Of a stretch of 17,224 bases of DNA, positions 1 through 6,831 are shown piece by piece. A program made the translations under genes and the position numbers. The notes below the pieces were generated by a model. It searched no databases and was not told the origin of the DNA. It saw nothing but the letters and a program-made list of their open reading frames with translations. Origin of the DNA: an uncultured Collinsella sp. (GTDB lineage Bacteria > Actinomycetota > Coriobacteriia > Coriobacteriales > Coriobacteriaceae). The stretch covers positions 1 through 17,224 of the forward strand of contig CAUBTS010000036.1 in NCBI GenBank assembly GCA_958438955.1, read 5' to 3'. Every line of letters starts with the position of its first letter. Within the stretch, counting starts at the first letter, position 1.

Positions 1-2687
1 TCAGCAACCTGAGCAGTCAGCGCCGCCAGGATCTCCTTGAGCTCAGCTGCACGGTCCCTCTTCTTCTGGACCACCGCGGGCGCGGCCTTGGCCACAAAGC
101 CCTCGTTGGCAAGCGTCTTCTCGCAGCCGGCGAGCTCCTTCTGGGCCGCGGCGATCTCCTTCTCCAGGCGCGCCTTCTCGGCCGAAAAATCGACCTTGCC
201 CTCGAGCACCACAAAGACCTCGACGCCGCTGTCGACCACGGCAATGCTCGCAGCCGGCTTCTCGACGTCGGTACCCATGACCAGCGAGGCGGTGTTGGCC
301 AGCGGCTCAATCGTGGAGCGCAGGCTCTCGAGCTTCTCGATGTCCTCGGCACCGGCGCGCACGACCACGTCGAGCTCGGCCTTGGGGCTCAAGCGATAAC
401 GCGAACGCGTGGCGCGGGCGGCGGAAACGACGGTGCGGCACAGCTCAAACGCGCGCTCAGCGTCCTCGTCGACGTACTTGACGTAGTCGGCGGGCTCCGG
501 CCACTTGGCGATCATGAGCGCCTCGGCACGGTCAACGTTGCCCTCGGCGTCCAGATCGAGCACGCTCGCCGGCATGTTGTCCCAGATCTCCTCGGTGACA
601 AACGGCATAAGCGGGTGCATCAGGCGAATGGAGGTATCGAGCACAAAAATCAGGTTGCGCTGCGCCTGCAGACGGCCCTCGCCCTTCAGGCGGGCCTTGG
701 TGACCTCGACGTACCAGTCGCAGACCTCGTTCCAGAAGAACTGCTGCACACCGCGGGCCATGTCGCCAAAGGTGTAATTCTCGATGCCCTCGGTGACCAT
801 CTTCACGGCCTTTGCCAGGCGGCTGAACATCCAAGCGTCTGCTGGCGTCTCCACGACGGGCTCGCCGGGCGTGTAGCCCTCCATATTCATGAGGAGGAAG
901 CGGCTGGCGTTCCAGATCTTGGTCACAAACGACTTGGCCTGGTCGGTACGCGGGCTGTCGATAAGCTTCTTGGTCTTCTTGTCGATGTTCGCATCGAACT
1001 TGACGTCCTGGTTGTTGGTGCACAGCGTCAGCAGGTTATAACGCATGGCGTCGGCGCCGTACATACCGATGAGGTCCATGGGGTCAACGCCGTTGCCCTT
1101 GGACTTGGACATGCGGCTGCCGTCCTTGGCAAGGATCGTCGGGTAGATGACGACGTCCTTAAACGGCACCTCGTCCAGGAAGTACAGCGAGCTCATGACC
1201 ATGCGGGCGACCCACAGCGCGATGATGTCGCGCGCGGTGACGAGCGCCGTCGTGGGGTGATGGCCCTCGAGCAGCTCCGGCTTTTGCGGCCAGCCCTGCG
1301 TGGCGAAAGTCCACAGCTGCGAGCTGAACCAGGTGTCCAGCACGTTCTCGTCCTGGTGCACGTGATGGCCGCCGCACTTGGGGCACACGTCGGTGTCCTC
1401 GGTAAGGGCGTCCTCCCAGCCGCAGTCCTCACAGTAGAACACAGGGATGCGGTGGCCCCACCACAGCTGGCGCGAGATGCACCAGTCCTTGAGGTTTTCC
1501 ATCCAGGTGGTGTAGGTCTGCGTCCAGCGCGCGGGGTGGAAGGTGACCTTGCCGGAGTTGACCGCATCGAGCGCCGGCCCCTTGAGCTTGTCGACGGCCA
1601 CAAACCACTGCTCGGACAGCCACGGCTCAAGCGCGGCGTCGCAACGGTAGCAGTGCATGACGGAGTGATCGAGGTCCTCGACGTGATCGAGCAGGTCGTG
1701 CTCCTCGAACCACTTGATGACGGCCTCGCGGCACTCGTCGCGGTTCATGCCGGTGAACTCGCCGTAGCCTTCGACGACCACCGCGTGCTCGTCGAAGATG
1801 TTGATCTGCGGCAGGTCGTGAGCCTGACCCATGGCGTAGTCGTTGGGGTCGTGGGCCGGAGTAACCTTAACGAAGCCGGAACCGAAGTTGGCGTCGACAT
1901 GCCAATCCTCAAAGATGGGGATCTCACGGTCGACGATGGGGAGCTTGACGGTCTTGCCCACGAAGGCGGCCTTCTCGGGGTCCTTCGGGGAAACGGCGAC
2001 GCCCGTGTCGCCGAGCATGGTCTCGGGGCGCGTGGTGGCGACGACGATGTAGTCCTGGCCGTTGACCGGCTCGGTCAGCGGGTAGCGCAGGTGCCACAGG
2101 TGGCCCTTCTCGTCCTTATACTCGGCCTCGTCGTCCGAGATGGCGGTGGTGCAGTTGGGGCACCAGTTGACGATACGCTTGCCACGGTAGATCAGGCCGT
2201 CGTGGTACCAGTCGCAGAAGACCTTACGCACGGCCTGGGCGTAATCCTCGTCCATGGTAAAGCGCTCGTTATCGAAGTCGACGGAGCAGCCCATGCGCTT
2301 GATCTGCTCGACGATGATGCCGCCGTACTCGTGGGTCCAGTCCCAGCAGGCGTCGACAAACTTGTCGCGACCGATCTCTAGGCGGCTGATGCCCTCGCTC
2401 TTGAGCTTCTTGTCGACCTTGGTCTGCGTGGCGATACCGGCGTGATCGGTTCCGAGCACCCAGCGCGTGGACTTGCCGCGCATGCGGGCCATACGAATGA
2501 TGGCGTCCTGGATGGAGTCGTCGGTGGCGTGACCCATGTGGAGCTTGCCGGTCACGTTGGGAGGCGGAATGGTGACGGTGCAGTCGCCCACGCCCTCACG
2601 GCGCTTGTAGTAGCCGCCGTCGAGCCACTTCTGCAGGATCGCCGGCTCGTTGGTCGACGGATCGTAGTTCTTGGGCATTTCTTCCAT
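1..2687 (-). CDS. valS: Valine--tRNA ligase (ValRS), C-terminus cut by window edge
   Basis: Class I aminoacyl-tRNA synthetase that charges tRNA-Val with valine in the cytoplasm. The visible 895 codons hold the HIGH-type motif HMGH (residues 50-53, in NVTGKLHMGHA), the KMSKS-type motif MSKSK (from residue 526), zinc-type cysteine pairs (CPNC; CEDC...CPKC), the editing-domain stretch VVATTRPETMLGD, and a charged C-terminal coiled coil. Only a few residues should be missing, because the family is usually about 880-950 aa. The ATG at 2687 is chosen because the minus strand reads AAGGGAGAGATAT just before it, a good Shine-Dalgarno. It follows clpX after a 338-bp gap with large inverted repeats, so it is probably transcribed separately. 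No T-box antiterminator motif is visible in the leader. Confidence 0.97.
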   Translation of the reverse strand, partial: MEEMPKNYDPSTNEPAILQKWLDGGYYKRREGVGDCTVTIPPPNVTGKLHMGHATDDSIQDAIIRMARMRGKSTRWVLGTDHAGIATQTKVDKKLKSEGISRLEIGRDKFVDACWDWTHEYGGIIVEQIKRMGCSVDFDNERFTMDEDYAQAVRKVFCDWYHDGLIYRGKRIVNWCPNCTTAISDDEAEYKDEKGHLWHLRYPLTEPVNGQDYIVVATTRPETMLGDTGVAVSPKDPEKAAFVGKTVKLPIVDREIPIFEDWHVDANFGSGFVKVTPAHDPNDYAMGQAHDLPQINIFDEHAVVVEGYGEFTGMNRDECREAVIKWFEEHDLLDHVEDLDHSVMHCYRCDAALEPWLSEQWFVAVDKLKGPALDAVNSGKVTFHPARWTQTYTTWMENLKDWCISRQLWWGHRIPVFYCEDCGWEDALTEDTDVCPKCGGHHVHQDENVLDTWFSSQLWTFATQGWPQKPELLEGHHPTTALVTARDIIALWVARMVMSSLYFLDEVPFKDVVIYPTILAKDGSRMSKSKGNGVDPMDLIGMYGADAMRYNLLTLCTNNQDVKFDANIDKKTKKLIDSPRTDQAKSFVTKIWNASRFLLMNMEGYTPGEPVVETPADAWMFSRLAKAVKMVTEGIENYTFGDMARGVQQFFWNEVCDWYVEVTKARLKGEGRLQAQRNLIFVLDTSIRLMHPLMPFVTEEIWDNMPASVLDLDAEGNVDRAEALMIAKWPEPADYVKYVDEDAERAFELCRTVVSAARATRSRYRLSPKAELDVVVRAGAEDIEKLESLRSTIEPLANTASLVMGTDVEKPAASIAVVDSGVEVFVVLEGKVDFSAEKARLEKEIAAAQKELAGCEKTLANEGFVAKAAPAVVQKKRDRAAELKEILAALTAQVA

Positions 2688-2707
2688 ATATCTCTCCCTT
2701 GCCCGTC

Positions 2708-2821
2708 GGCGTGTCCGCCTGCTTGGTTTTCGCTCGGTCAGGTCCTGGGCTCGCACGAAGAGCACATTTAGTGCTCTTCGGCTCGTGCGGAATCTACGAA
2801 AACCAAGCAGGCGGACACGCC
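2708..2821 (-). repeat. 25-bp perfect inverted repeat in the valS leader
   Basis: The arms 2708-2732 and 2797-2821 are exact reverse complements (25 of 25). Nested inside is a second perfect 10-bp stem, 2756-2765 with 2771-2780, closed by the loop ATTTA. The outer arm ends 20 nt upstream of the valS ATG, leaving the ribosome-binding site just outside. Neither strand has a T-run after the stem, so it does not look like a simple terminator. It could be a regulatory leader structure or a small palindromic mobile repeat; the sequence alone does not decide. Confidence 0.75.
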
Positions 2822-2897
2822 TTAGGTATCGATTACTTCAGTCTGAAGGTACTAACTTGACAATCTCACAGAATAGCACAGGCATACCTGCCGAAAA

Positions 2898-2976
2898 GGG
2901 ACAGGTTTATTTTGGTAGGTTTTATCAGGGGAAACGACAGTTGCCCATATAAAACCGACCAAAATAAACCTGTCCC
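2898..2976. repeat. 28-bp near-perfect inverted repeat with GGGACAGG core
   Basis: The arms 2898-2925 and 2949-2976 pair over 28 positions with a single mismatch around a 23-nt loop. Each arm starts from its outer end with GGGACAGGTTTATTTTGGT. The outer ends lie between the clpX terminator and the AT-rich spacer. The shape and the core shared with the element at 12270-12304 suggest an intergenic REP-like repeat, not a terminator, since no T-run follows. Confidence 0.7.
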
Positions 2977-2980
2977 TAAA

Positions 2981-3012
2981 TGGCAGGCCCCGCGGTGGTT
3001 GCCGCGGGGCCT
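2981..3012 (-). terminator. clpX intrinsic terminator hairpin
   Basis: A perfect 11-bp GC-rich stem (2985-2995 with 3002-3012, AGGCCCCGCGG) with a 6-nt loop lies 13 nt after the clpX stop. The tail on the minus strand is only GCCATTTA, so the U-tract is poor, but the position and stem strength fit termination after clpX. Confidence 0.6.
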
Positions 3013-3025
3013 GGATTCAAGCTAT

Positions 3026-4432
3026 TTAACCGTAGATGCGCTGGGGCTGTTCTTCGCCCTTTACGGAGGCTTCGGTCACGATGACCTTGGAAACACCCTC
3101 CTCGCTGGGAAGGTCGAACATCGTCTGCTGCAGCACGTCCTCGCAGATGGAACGCAGGCCGCGGGCGCCGGTCTTGCGGGCAAGCGCCATACGGGCGATC
3201 TCGTGCAGGGCCGCGTCCTCGAACTCAAGATCGACGTCCTCGAGCTGGAACATCTTGCGGTACTGGCGCACCACGGCGTTCTTGGGCTCGGTCAGAATCG
3301 ACACCAGGTCGTCCTCGTCGAGCGCCTGCGTCTGGGTGACGACGGGCGTACGTCCCACAAACTCGGGGATCATGCCAAAGGCGTTGAGGTCCTGCGGGAG
3401 CACCTGGCGCAGCAGGTCGTTCTCGTCGACCGAGGTGGGGCCGGCAATCTCGGAGTTAAAGCCCACGCCCTTGTTGCCCACGCGGTCGGCGATGATCTTG
3501 TCCAGACCCACAAAGGCACCGCCGCAGATGAACAGGATGTTGGTCGTGTCGATCTGCAGTAACTCCTGCTGGGGATGCTTGCGGCCGCCGGTGGGCGGAA
3601 CGCTTGCCACCGTGCCCTCAAGAATCTTAAGCAGCGCCTGCTGAACACCCTCGCCCGAGACATCGCGGGTAATGGAGAGGTTCTCGGCCTTGCGGGCAAT
3701 CTTGTCAATCTCGTCCACGTAGATAATGCCAACCTGCGCGCGCTCGATATCGCCATCGGCAGCGTTGATGAGCTTGAGCAGGATGTTCTCCACGTCCTCG
3801 CCCACGTAACCGGCCTCAGTAAGCGCGGTGGCATCGGCGATGGCAAACGGCACCTCGAGGATGCGCGCGAGCGTCTGGGCCAGCAGGGTCTTGCCGGTAC
3901 CGGTGGGACCGAGCAGCAAAATATTGGACTTGGCGAGCTCCACCTCGTCCATATCGTCGTCGAGCTGCGAGTCCAAACCGTCGTCAAAGGCCGAAAGCGC
4001 TGCGCCACCCTCGATCACGCGGCGATAGTGGTTGTACACGGCCACCGACATGGCGCGCTTGGCGTCCTCCTGACCCATAACATAGGCCGAAAGCTCGTCA
4101 TAGATTTCGTGCGGCGTCGGCACGTGCGTGATGACCTGGCGGTCGTCCTCAAGCTCAAAGCCCTCGGTCTCGGGGTCCACGGCGGGCTGGGATGCAGCCT
4201 GACCGTGGTCGTTGAGGAAGCCCGGCAGCTTGCCGTTGCGGGCAGCGTCCATAAAGTCCGAAGCCAGCGACTCCTCCAGAATCTCGGAACAGGCGGCGAC
4301 GCACTCGTCACAGATAAAGATGTTAGTCGGGCCCTTTACGAGGCGACGGACCTGGCCCTGCTCTTTTCCGCAGAAGGAGCAGCGGATGGGGTTGCCGTTC
4401 TCGTCAAAGTTGTCCTGCATGTTACCGGCCAT
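3026..4432 (-). CDS. clpX: ATP-dependent Clp protease ATP-binding subunit ClpX
   Basis: AAA+ unfoldase that feeds substrates into the ClpP chamber. The 468-residue protein has an N-terminal zinc-binding domain (CSFC at 18-21, CDEC at 41-44), Walker A GPTGTGKT (175-182), the pore-loop motif GYVG (208-211), Walker B IIYVDE (about 236-241), a GVGF loop in the place of the ClpP-docking IGF loop, and the sensor-2 region KTGARGLRS. It is longer than the usual 420-430 aa, partly through an acidic insert at about residues 140-166, between the HYRR segment and the strand before Walker A. The ATG at 4432 follows the clpP stop by 1 nt, and AAGGA lies 8 nt upstream inside clpP, so translation is probably coupled. 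Confidence 0.98.
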   Translation of the reverse strand: MAGNMQDNFDENGNPIRCSFCGKEQGQVRRLVKGPTNIFICDECVAACSEILEESLASDFMDAARNGKLPGFLNDHGQAASQPAVDPETEGFELEDDRQVITHVPTPHEIYDELSAYVMGQEDAKRAMSVAVYNHYRRVIEGGAALSAFDDGLDSQLDDDMDEVELAKSNILLLGPTGTGKTLLAQTLARILEVPFAIADATALTEAGYVGEDVENILLKLINAADGDIERAQVGIIYVDEIDKIARKAENLSITRDVSGEGVQQALLKILEGTVASVPPTGGRKHPQQELLQIDTTNILFICGGAFVGLDKIIADRVGNKGVGFNSEIAGPTSVDENDLLRQVLPQDLNAFGMIPEFVGRTPVVTQTQALDEDDLVSILTEPKNAVVRQYRKMFQLEDVDLEFEDAALHEIARMALARKTGARGLRSICEDVLQQTMFDLPSEEGVSKVIVTEASVKGEEQPQRIYG

Positions 4433-4433
4433 C

Positions 4434-5054
4434 CTAGGCGTCCTTCGCGGCGAGATCGCGCGAGGTGACGATGCGATCGATCAGGCCGTAGTCGAGGGCC
4501 TCGGCAGCGGTCAGGTAGTTGTCGCGCTCGGTATCGGCCTGGACCTTCTCGATGGGCTGACCCGAGGCGTCGGACAAGATCTGGTTGAGCTCGCGGCGAG
4601 TCTTCTTGATCTCCTCGGCAACGATCTCAATCTCGGTCTGCTGGCCCTGGGCACCGCCGCTGGGCTGGTGAATCATGACCTTGGAGTGCGGCAGGCAGAA
4701 GCGCTTGCCCTTAGCGCCGGCCGAAAGCAGCACGGCGGCCATGGACGCGGCCATACCGACGCAGATGGTGGAAACCTGCGGCTTGATGAAGTTCATGGTG
4801 TCAAGAATCGCCAGGCCGGAGTAGACCTCGCCACCGGGCGAATTGATGTAGAGCGAGATATCCTTCTCGGCATCCTGGCTCTCAAGATGCAGCAGCTGGG
4901 CAACGACCAGGTTGGCGCTGACGGAGTTGATCTCCTCGCCCAAGAAGATGATGCGGTCGTTGAGCAGGCGCGAATAGATATCGTAGCTGCGCTCGCCGCG
5001 CGGCGTCTGCTCGATAACGTATGGCACGAGGGCGGAATCGAACTTAGCGATCAT
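4434..5054 (-). CDS. clpP: ATP-dependent Clp protease proteolytic subunit ClpP
   Basis: Serine protease that forms the tetradecameric chamber of ClpXP. The 206-residue call has the full catalytic triad: Ser104 in GMAASMAAV, His129 in VMIHQPSGG and Asp178 in DTERDNYL. Length and the N-terminal segment MIAKFDSALVPYVIEQ fit the family. Several in-frame ATGs exist (5084, 5066, 5060, 5054); 5054 is chosen because GGAG (5061-5064) sits 6 nt before it. It is followed directly by clpX, and a hairpin at 5101-5141 separates it from tig, so clpP-clpX may have its own promoter. I saw no CIRCE or CtsR-type operator in front of it. Confidence 0.97.
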   Translation of the reverse strand: MIAKFDSALVPYVIEQTPRGERSYDIYSRLLNDRIIFLGEEINSVSANLVVAQLLHLESQDAEKDISLYINSPGGEVYSGLAILDTMNFIKPQVSTICVGMAASMAAVLLSAGAKGKRFCLPHSKVMIHQPSGGAQGQQTEIEIVAEEIKKTRRELNQILSDASGQPIEKVQADTERDNYLTAAEALDYGLIDRIVTSRDLAAKDA

Positions 5055-5088
5055 ACGCATCTCCATTTCTCTCTTGCGGACCAAATTG

Positions 5089-5141
5089 GTTCTAGATAAA
5101 CGTACGGTGCCCGCATGCTATGCATTGGCTGGCACCGTACG
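5089..5141 (-). terminator. Terminator-like hairpin between tig and clpP
   Basis: An 11-bp perfect inverted repeat (5101-5111 with 5131-5141, CGTACGGTGCC) with a 19-nt loop is followed on the minus strand by TTTATCTAG. It lies 76 nt after the tig stop and about 47 nt before the clpP start. It probably ends or attenuates tig transcription. Confidence 0.55.
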
Positions 5142-5217
5142 AAGCAACCGGATAACCGGTGTATAACTTTACCCCATCACGGGCGCACCCATGCGCTCGC
5201 GGGCAAGGTGGCGAGAA

Positions 5218-6519
5218 TTACTCGGCGTCCTTGGCGGTCTCGTCGACCTCGGTCACCTTGGCGTTCTCGACCAAGTGGTCGACGGCCTTGGAGCGACGGA
5301 TGGACTCACGGACGGCAGGCATGCGGCCGTCAGCGATGAACTCGGCCTTGGAAGCCTCGACGTCCTTGACGCCAGCCTTCTCGAACTCGGCGTTGATGTC
5401 GTCCTCGGTGACCTCAATCTTGAGCTCACGGGCGAGGGCGTCGAGAGCCAGGGACTCACGGGCAACGTCGTTGGCCTGCTTGTGCAGGTCGCCGATGAAC
5501 TGCTCCATGGTCAGGCCGGAAGCGGGCAGCCAGGTGTCCAGCGTCATGCCGCGGGCAGCGAGGTTGGACAGGAAGTTCTGGCCAAGCTCCTCAAAGACGG
5601 ACTGCTCGTAGTCGGCGTCCATCTCCTCGAGCTGCAGGCGCTCGGCGAGAGCGGAGACGCAACGGTTCTCCTTCTCGGCCGGGAGGCGGGAAGCCTTGTC
5701 CTGCTCGATCTCGATCTTGATGGCGTCGCGCATAGCGTCGATGCTGTCGAAGCCAAAGTCGGACTTAACAAGCTCGTCGGTGAGCTCGGGGGTGTTGCGG
5801 ACCTTGATGCCCTTGACGGTGACCTCGACGGTGTGGGTCTCGGCCTCCTCGCCCTCCTCGACCTCGTCGGTCCAGGTGACGGTCTTGACGTCGTCAACGT
5901 TAGCGCCAATCAGGGCCTCGTTGAACTCCTTGGGGTTGCTGTCGCTACCGGCGATGAGCATGCGGCCCTCGGCGGCAAAGTTGTCGGCGTTCTCGACGGC
6001 CTTGAGGTCGACGGTGACGTAGTCCTCGGCCTCGACGGCGCGACCCTCGACGTCCTCAAAGGTGGCACGGTAGTTGAGAAGCATCTCGACCTGGTTGTTG
6101 ATCTCGGACTCGGTGACCTCCGCAGGGGGCATCTCGATCTCGACGGCGTCGAAGGAGGAGAGCTCAGCGGCGGGACGCAGGGAGAACTCGACGGTGTAGG
6201 TGTAGTCCTCGTGATCCTTAGCGAGGTCGAGCTCCTTGTAGTCACCGCTCTTGGTGGGGACGATGTCCAGCTCGTTGAGGACGGCGGGCTCGTTGGCGGC
6301 GATCAGGTCGTTGGTGGCCTGAGCGAGGGTAGCCTCGGCGCCAAGAGCAGAGTCGATGACCGGACGGGGAGCCTTGCCGGCGCGGAAGCCCGGGAAGCGG
6401 TACTTCTTAGCGGTGTCCTTGTAGGCCTTCTTGATCGCGGCGTCGACGTCGGCGGCCGGGATGGTGACCGTAGCGGTGAGCTTGGCGTCCTTGACGTCAG
6501 AAGCGGTGATGTTCAACAC
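5218..6519 (-). CDS. tig: Trigger factor (ribosome-bound chaperone/PPIase)
   Basis: Chaperone that binds the ribosome exit tunnel and nascent chains. It has the ribosome-binding signature FPGFRAGKAP in the N-terminal domain, a central FKBP-like region (about EDYVTVDLKAVENADNF to VEVTVKGIKV) and a long helical C-terminal domain ending in an acidic tail. Length is about 433 aa, normal for the family. The start is uncertain. An ATG at 6531 exists, but the Shine-Dalgarno AGGAGG (6523-6528) lies inside that reading, so the real start is more likely the GTG at 6519 (3 nt away) or the TTG at 6516 (6 nt away). It lies upstream of clpP-clpX, a common bacterial order. Confidence 0.96.
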   Translation of the reverse strand: MLNITASDVKDAKLTATVTIPAADVDAAIKKAYKDTAKKYRFPGFRAGKAPRPVIDSALGAEATLAQATNDLIAANEPAVLNELDIVPTKSGDYKELDLAKDHEDYTYTVEFSLRPAAELSSFDAVEIEMPPAEVTESEINNQVEMLLNYRATFEDVEGRAVEAEDYVTVDLKAVENADNFAAEGRMLIAGSDSNPKEFNEALIGANVDDVKTVTWTDEVEEGEEAETHTVEVTVKGIKVRNTPELTDELVKSDFGFDSIDAMRDAIKIEIEQDKASRLPAEKENRCVSALAERLQLEEMDADYEQSVFEELGQNFLSNLAARGMTLDTWLPASGLTMEQFIGDLHKQANDVARESLALDALARELKIEVTEDDINAEFEKAGVKDVEASKAEFIADGRMPAVRESIRRSKAVDHLVENAKVTEVDETAKDAE

Positions 6520-6522
6520 GTT

Positions 6523-6528
6523 CCTCCT
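6523..6528 (-). promoter_or_regulatory. Shine-Dalgarno AGGAGG that decides the tig start
   Basis: A perfect AGGAGG on the minus strand sits immediately after the ATG at 6531-6529 and just before a GTG (6519) and a TTG (6516). It argues that tig starts at a non-ATG codon. Confidence 0.6.
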
Positions 6529-6567
6529 CATACTGCCCAGCTTATCTGAGGTGCTGGTACCTTTATG

Positions 6568-6599
6568 CAACAAAGAGTCGCGACGGCCGAAGCCGACGC
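6568..6599 (-). terminator. Terminator-like hairpin after tRNA-Leu
   Basis: On the minus strand, GCGTCGGC and GCCGTCGC pair over 8 positions with one T-T mismatch around a C-TTCG-G tetraloop (6580-6599), a very stable RNA loop. The following bases, GACTCTTTGTTG, are T-rich. It lies 8 nt after the tRNA-Leu CCA end and would end that transcript before tig. Confidence 0.5.
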
Positions 6600-6607
6600 A
6601 GATGCGT

Positions 6608-6691
6608 TGGTGCGGGCGAAAGGACTCGAACCTTCACGGGAATCCCACCAGAACCTAAATCTGGCGCGTCTACCAATTCCGCCACGCCCGC
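6608..6691 (-). tRNA. tRNA-Leu (anticodon UAG)
   Basis: An 84-nt type II tRNA. The acceptor stem is GCGGGCG with CGCCCGC, then discriminator A and an encoded CCA (6608-6610). The anticodon stem-loop is CCAGA-TTTAGGT-TCTGG with TAG in the anticodon position (complement CTA at 6655-6657). The T-loop reads GGTTCGAGTCC. A long variable arm and D-loop GG fit leucine tRNA. Confidence 0.96.
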
Positions 6692-6710
6692 ATGAGCGCA
6701 CAGACTAGGA

Positions 6711-6719
6711 ATGATAGCA
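6711..6719 (-). promoter_or_regulatory. Putative extended -10 promoter of tRNA-Leu
   Basis: The minus strand reads TGCTATCAT, an extended -10 (TGn plus TATCAT, 4-5 of 6 matches), ending 19 nt before the tRNA 5' end. No good -35 is visible at 17 nt, so this is a tentative call. Confidence 0.35.
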
Positions 6720-6777
6720 GATACGAACGGCAAGCGCACGCACACCTTTTACAGGCTCACGACCTCACCACGAGTGC

Positions 6778-6802
6778 AAAAGGCGGGACGAGTTGCCCCG
6801 CC
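6778..6802 (-). terminator. Intrinsic terminator of the molybdenum hydroxylase operon
   Basis: On the minus strand, GGCGGG (6797-6802) pairs with CCCGCC (6782-6787) around a 9-nt loop and is followed by TTTT (6778-6781). It lies 29 nt after the stop at 6832. Confidence 0.7.
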
Positions 6803-6831
6803 CCGCCAATTACGACTTGTTCGCTGACCCG

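Larger units (their letters stand above)
2688..3025. other. valS-clpX intergenic region, no gene
   Basis: This is the only stretch over 300 bp without a gene. From clpX towards valS it holds the clpX terminator hairpin (2985-3012), a 28-bp inverted repeat (2898-2976), about 75 bp of AT-richer sequence with no convincing promoter, and a 25-bp perfect inverted repeat (2708-2821) ending 20 nt before the valS start. Open frames crossing it have no ribosome-binding site and no recognisable protein. Confidence 0.8.

Noticed and set aside
615..2381. Long plus-strand open frame opposite valS (588 codons), with similar ones opposite clpX, tig and the molybdenum hydroxylase
   Set aside because: They lie antisense to well-recognised genes, lack ribosome-binding sites and show low-complexity, shadow-like protein sequence, as expected in GC-rich DNA.
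2688..2880. T-box riboswitch in the valS leader
   Set aside because: No T-box antiterminator sequence (AGGGTGGNACCGCG-like) or specifier arrangement is visible on the minus strand; only large perfect inverted repeats are present.
4434..5217. CIRCE or CtsR-type heat-shock operators near clpP
   Set aside because: Neither consensus is present; the only palindromes are the terminator-like CGTACGGTGCC hairpin and a short ACCGG/CCGGT.
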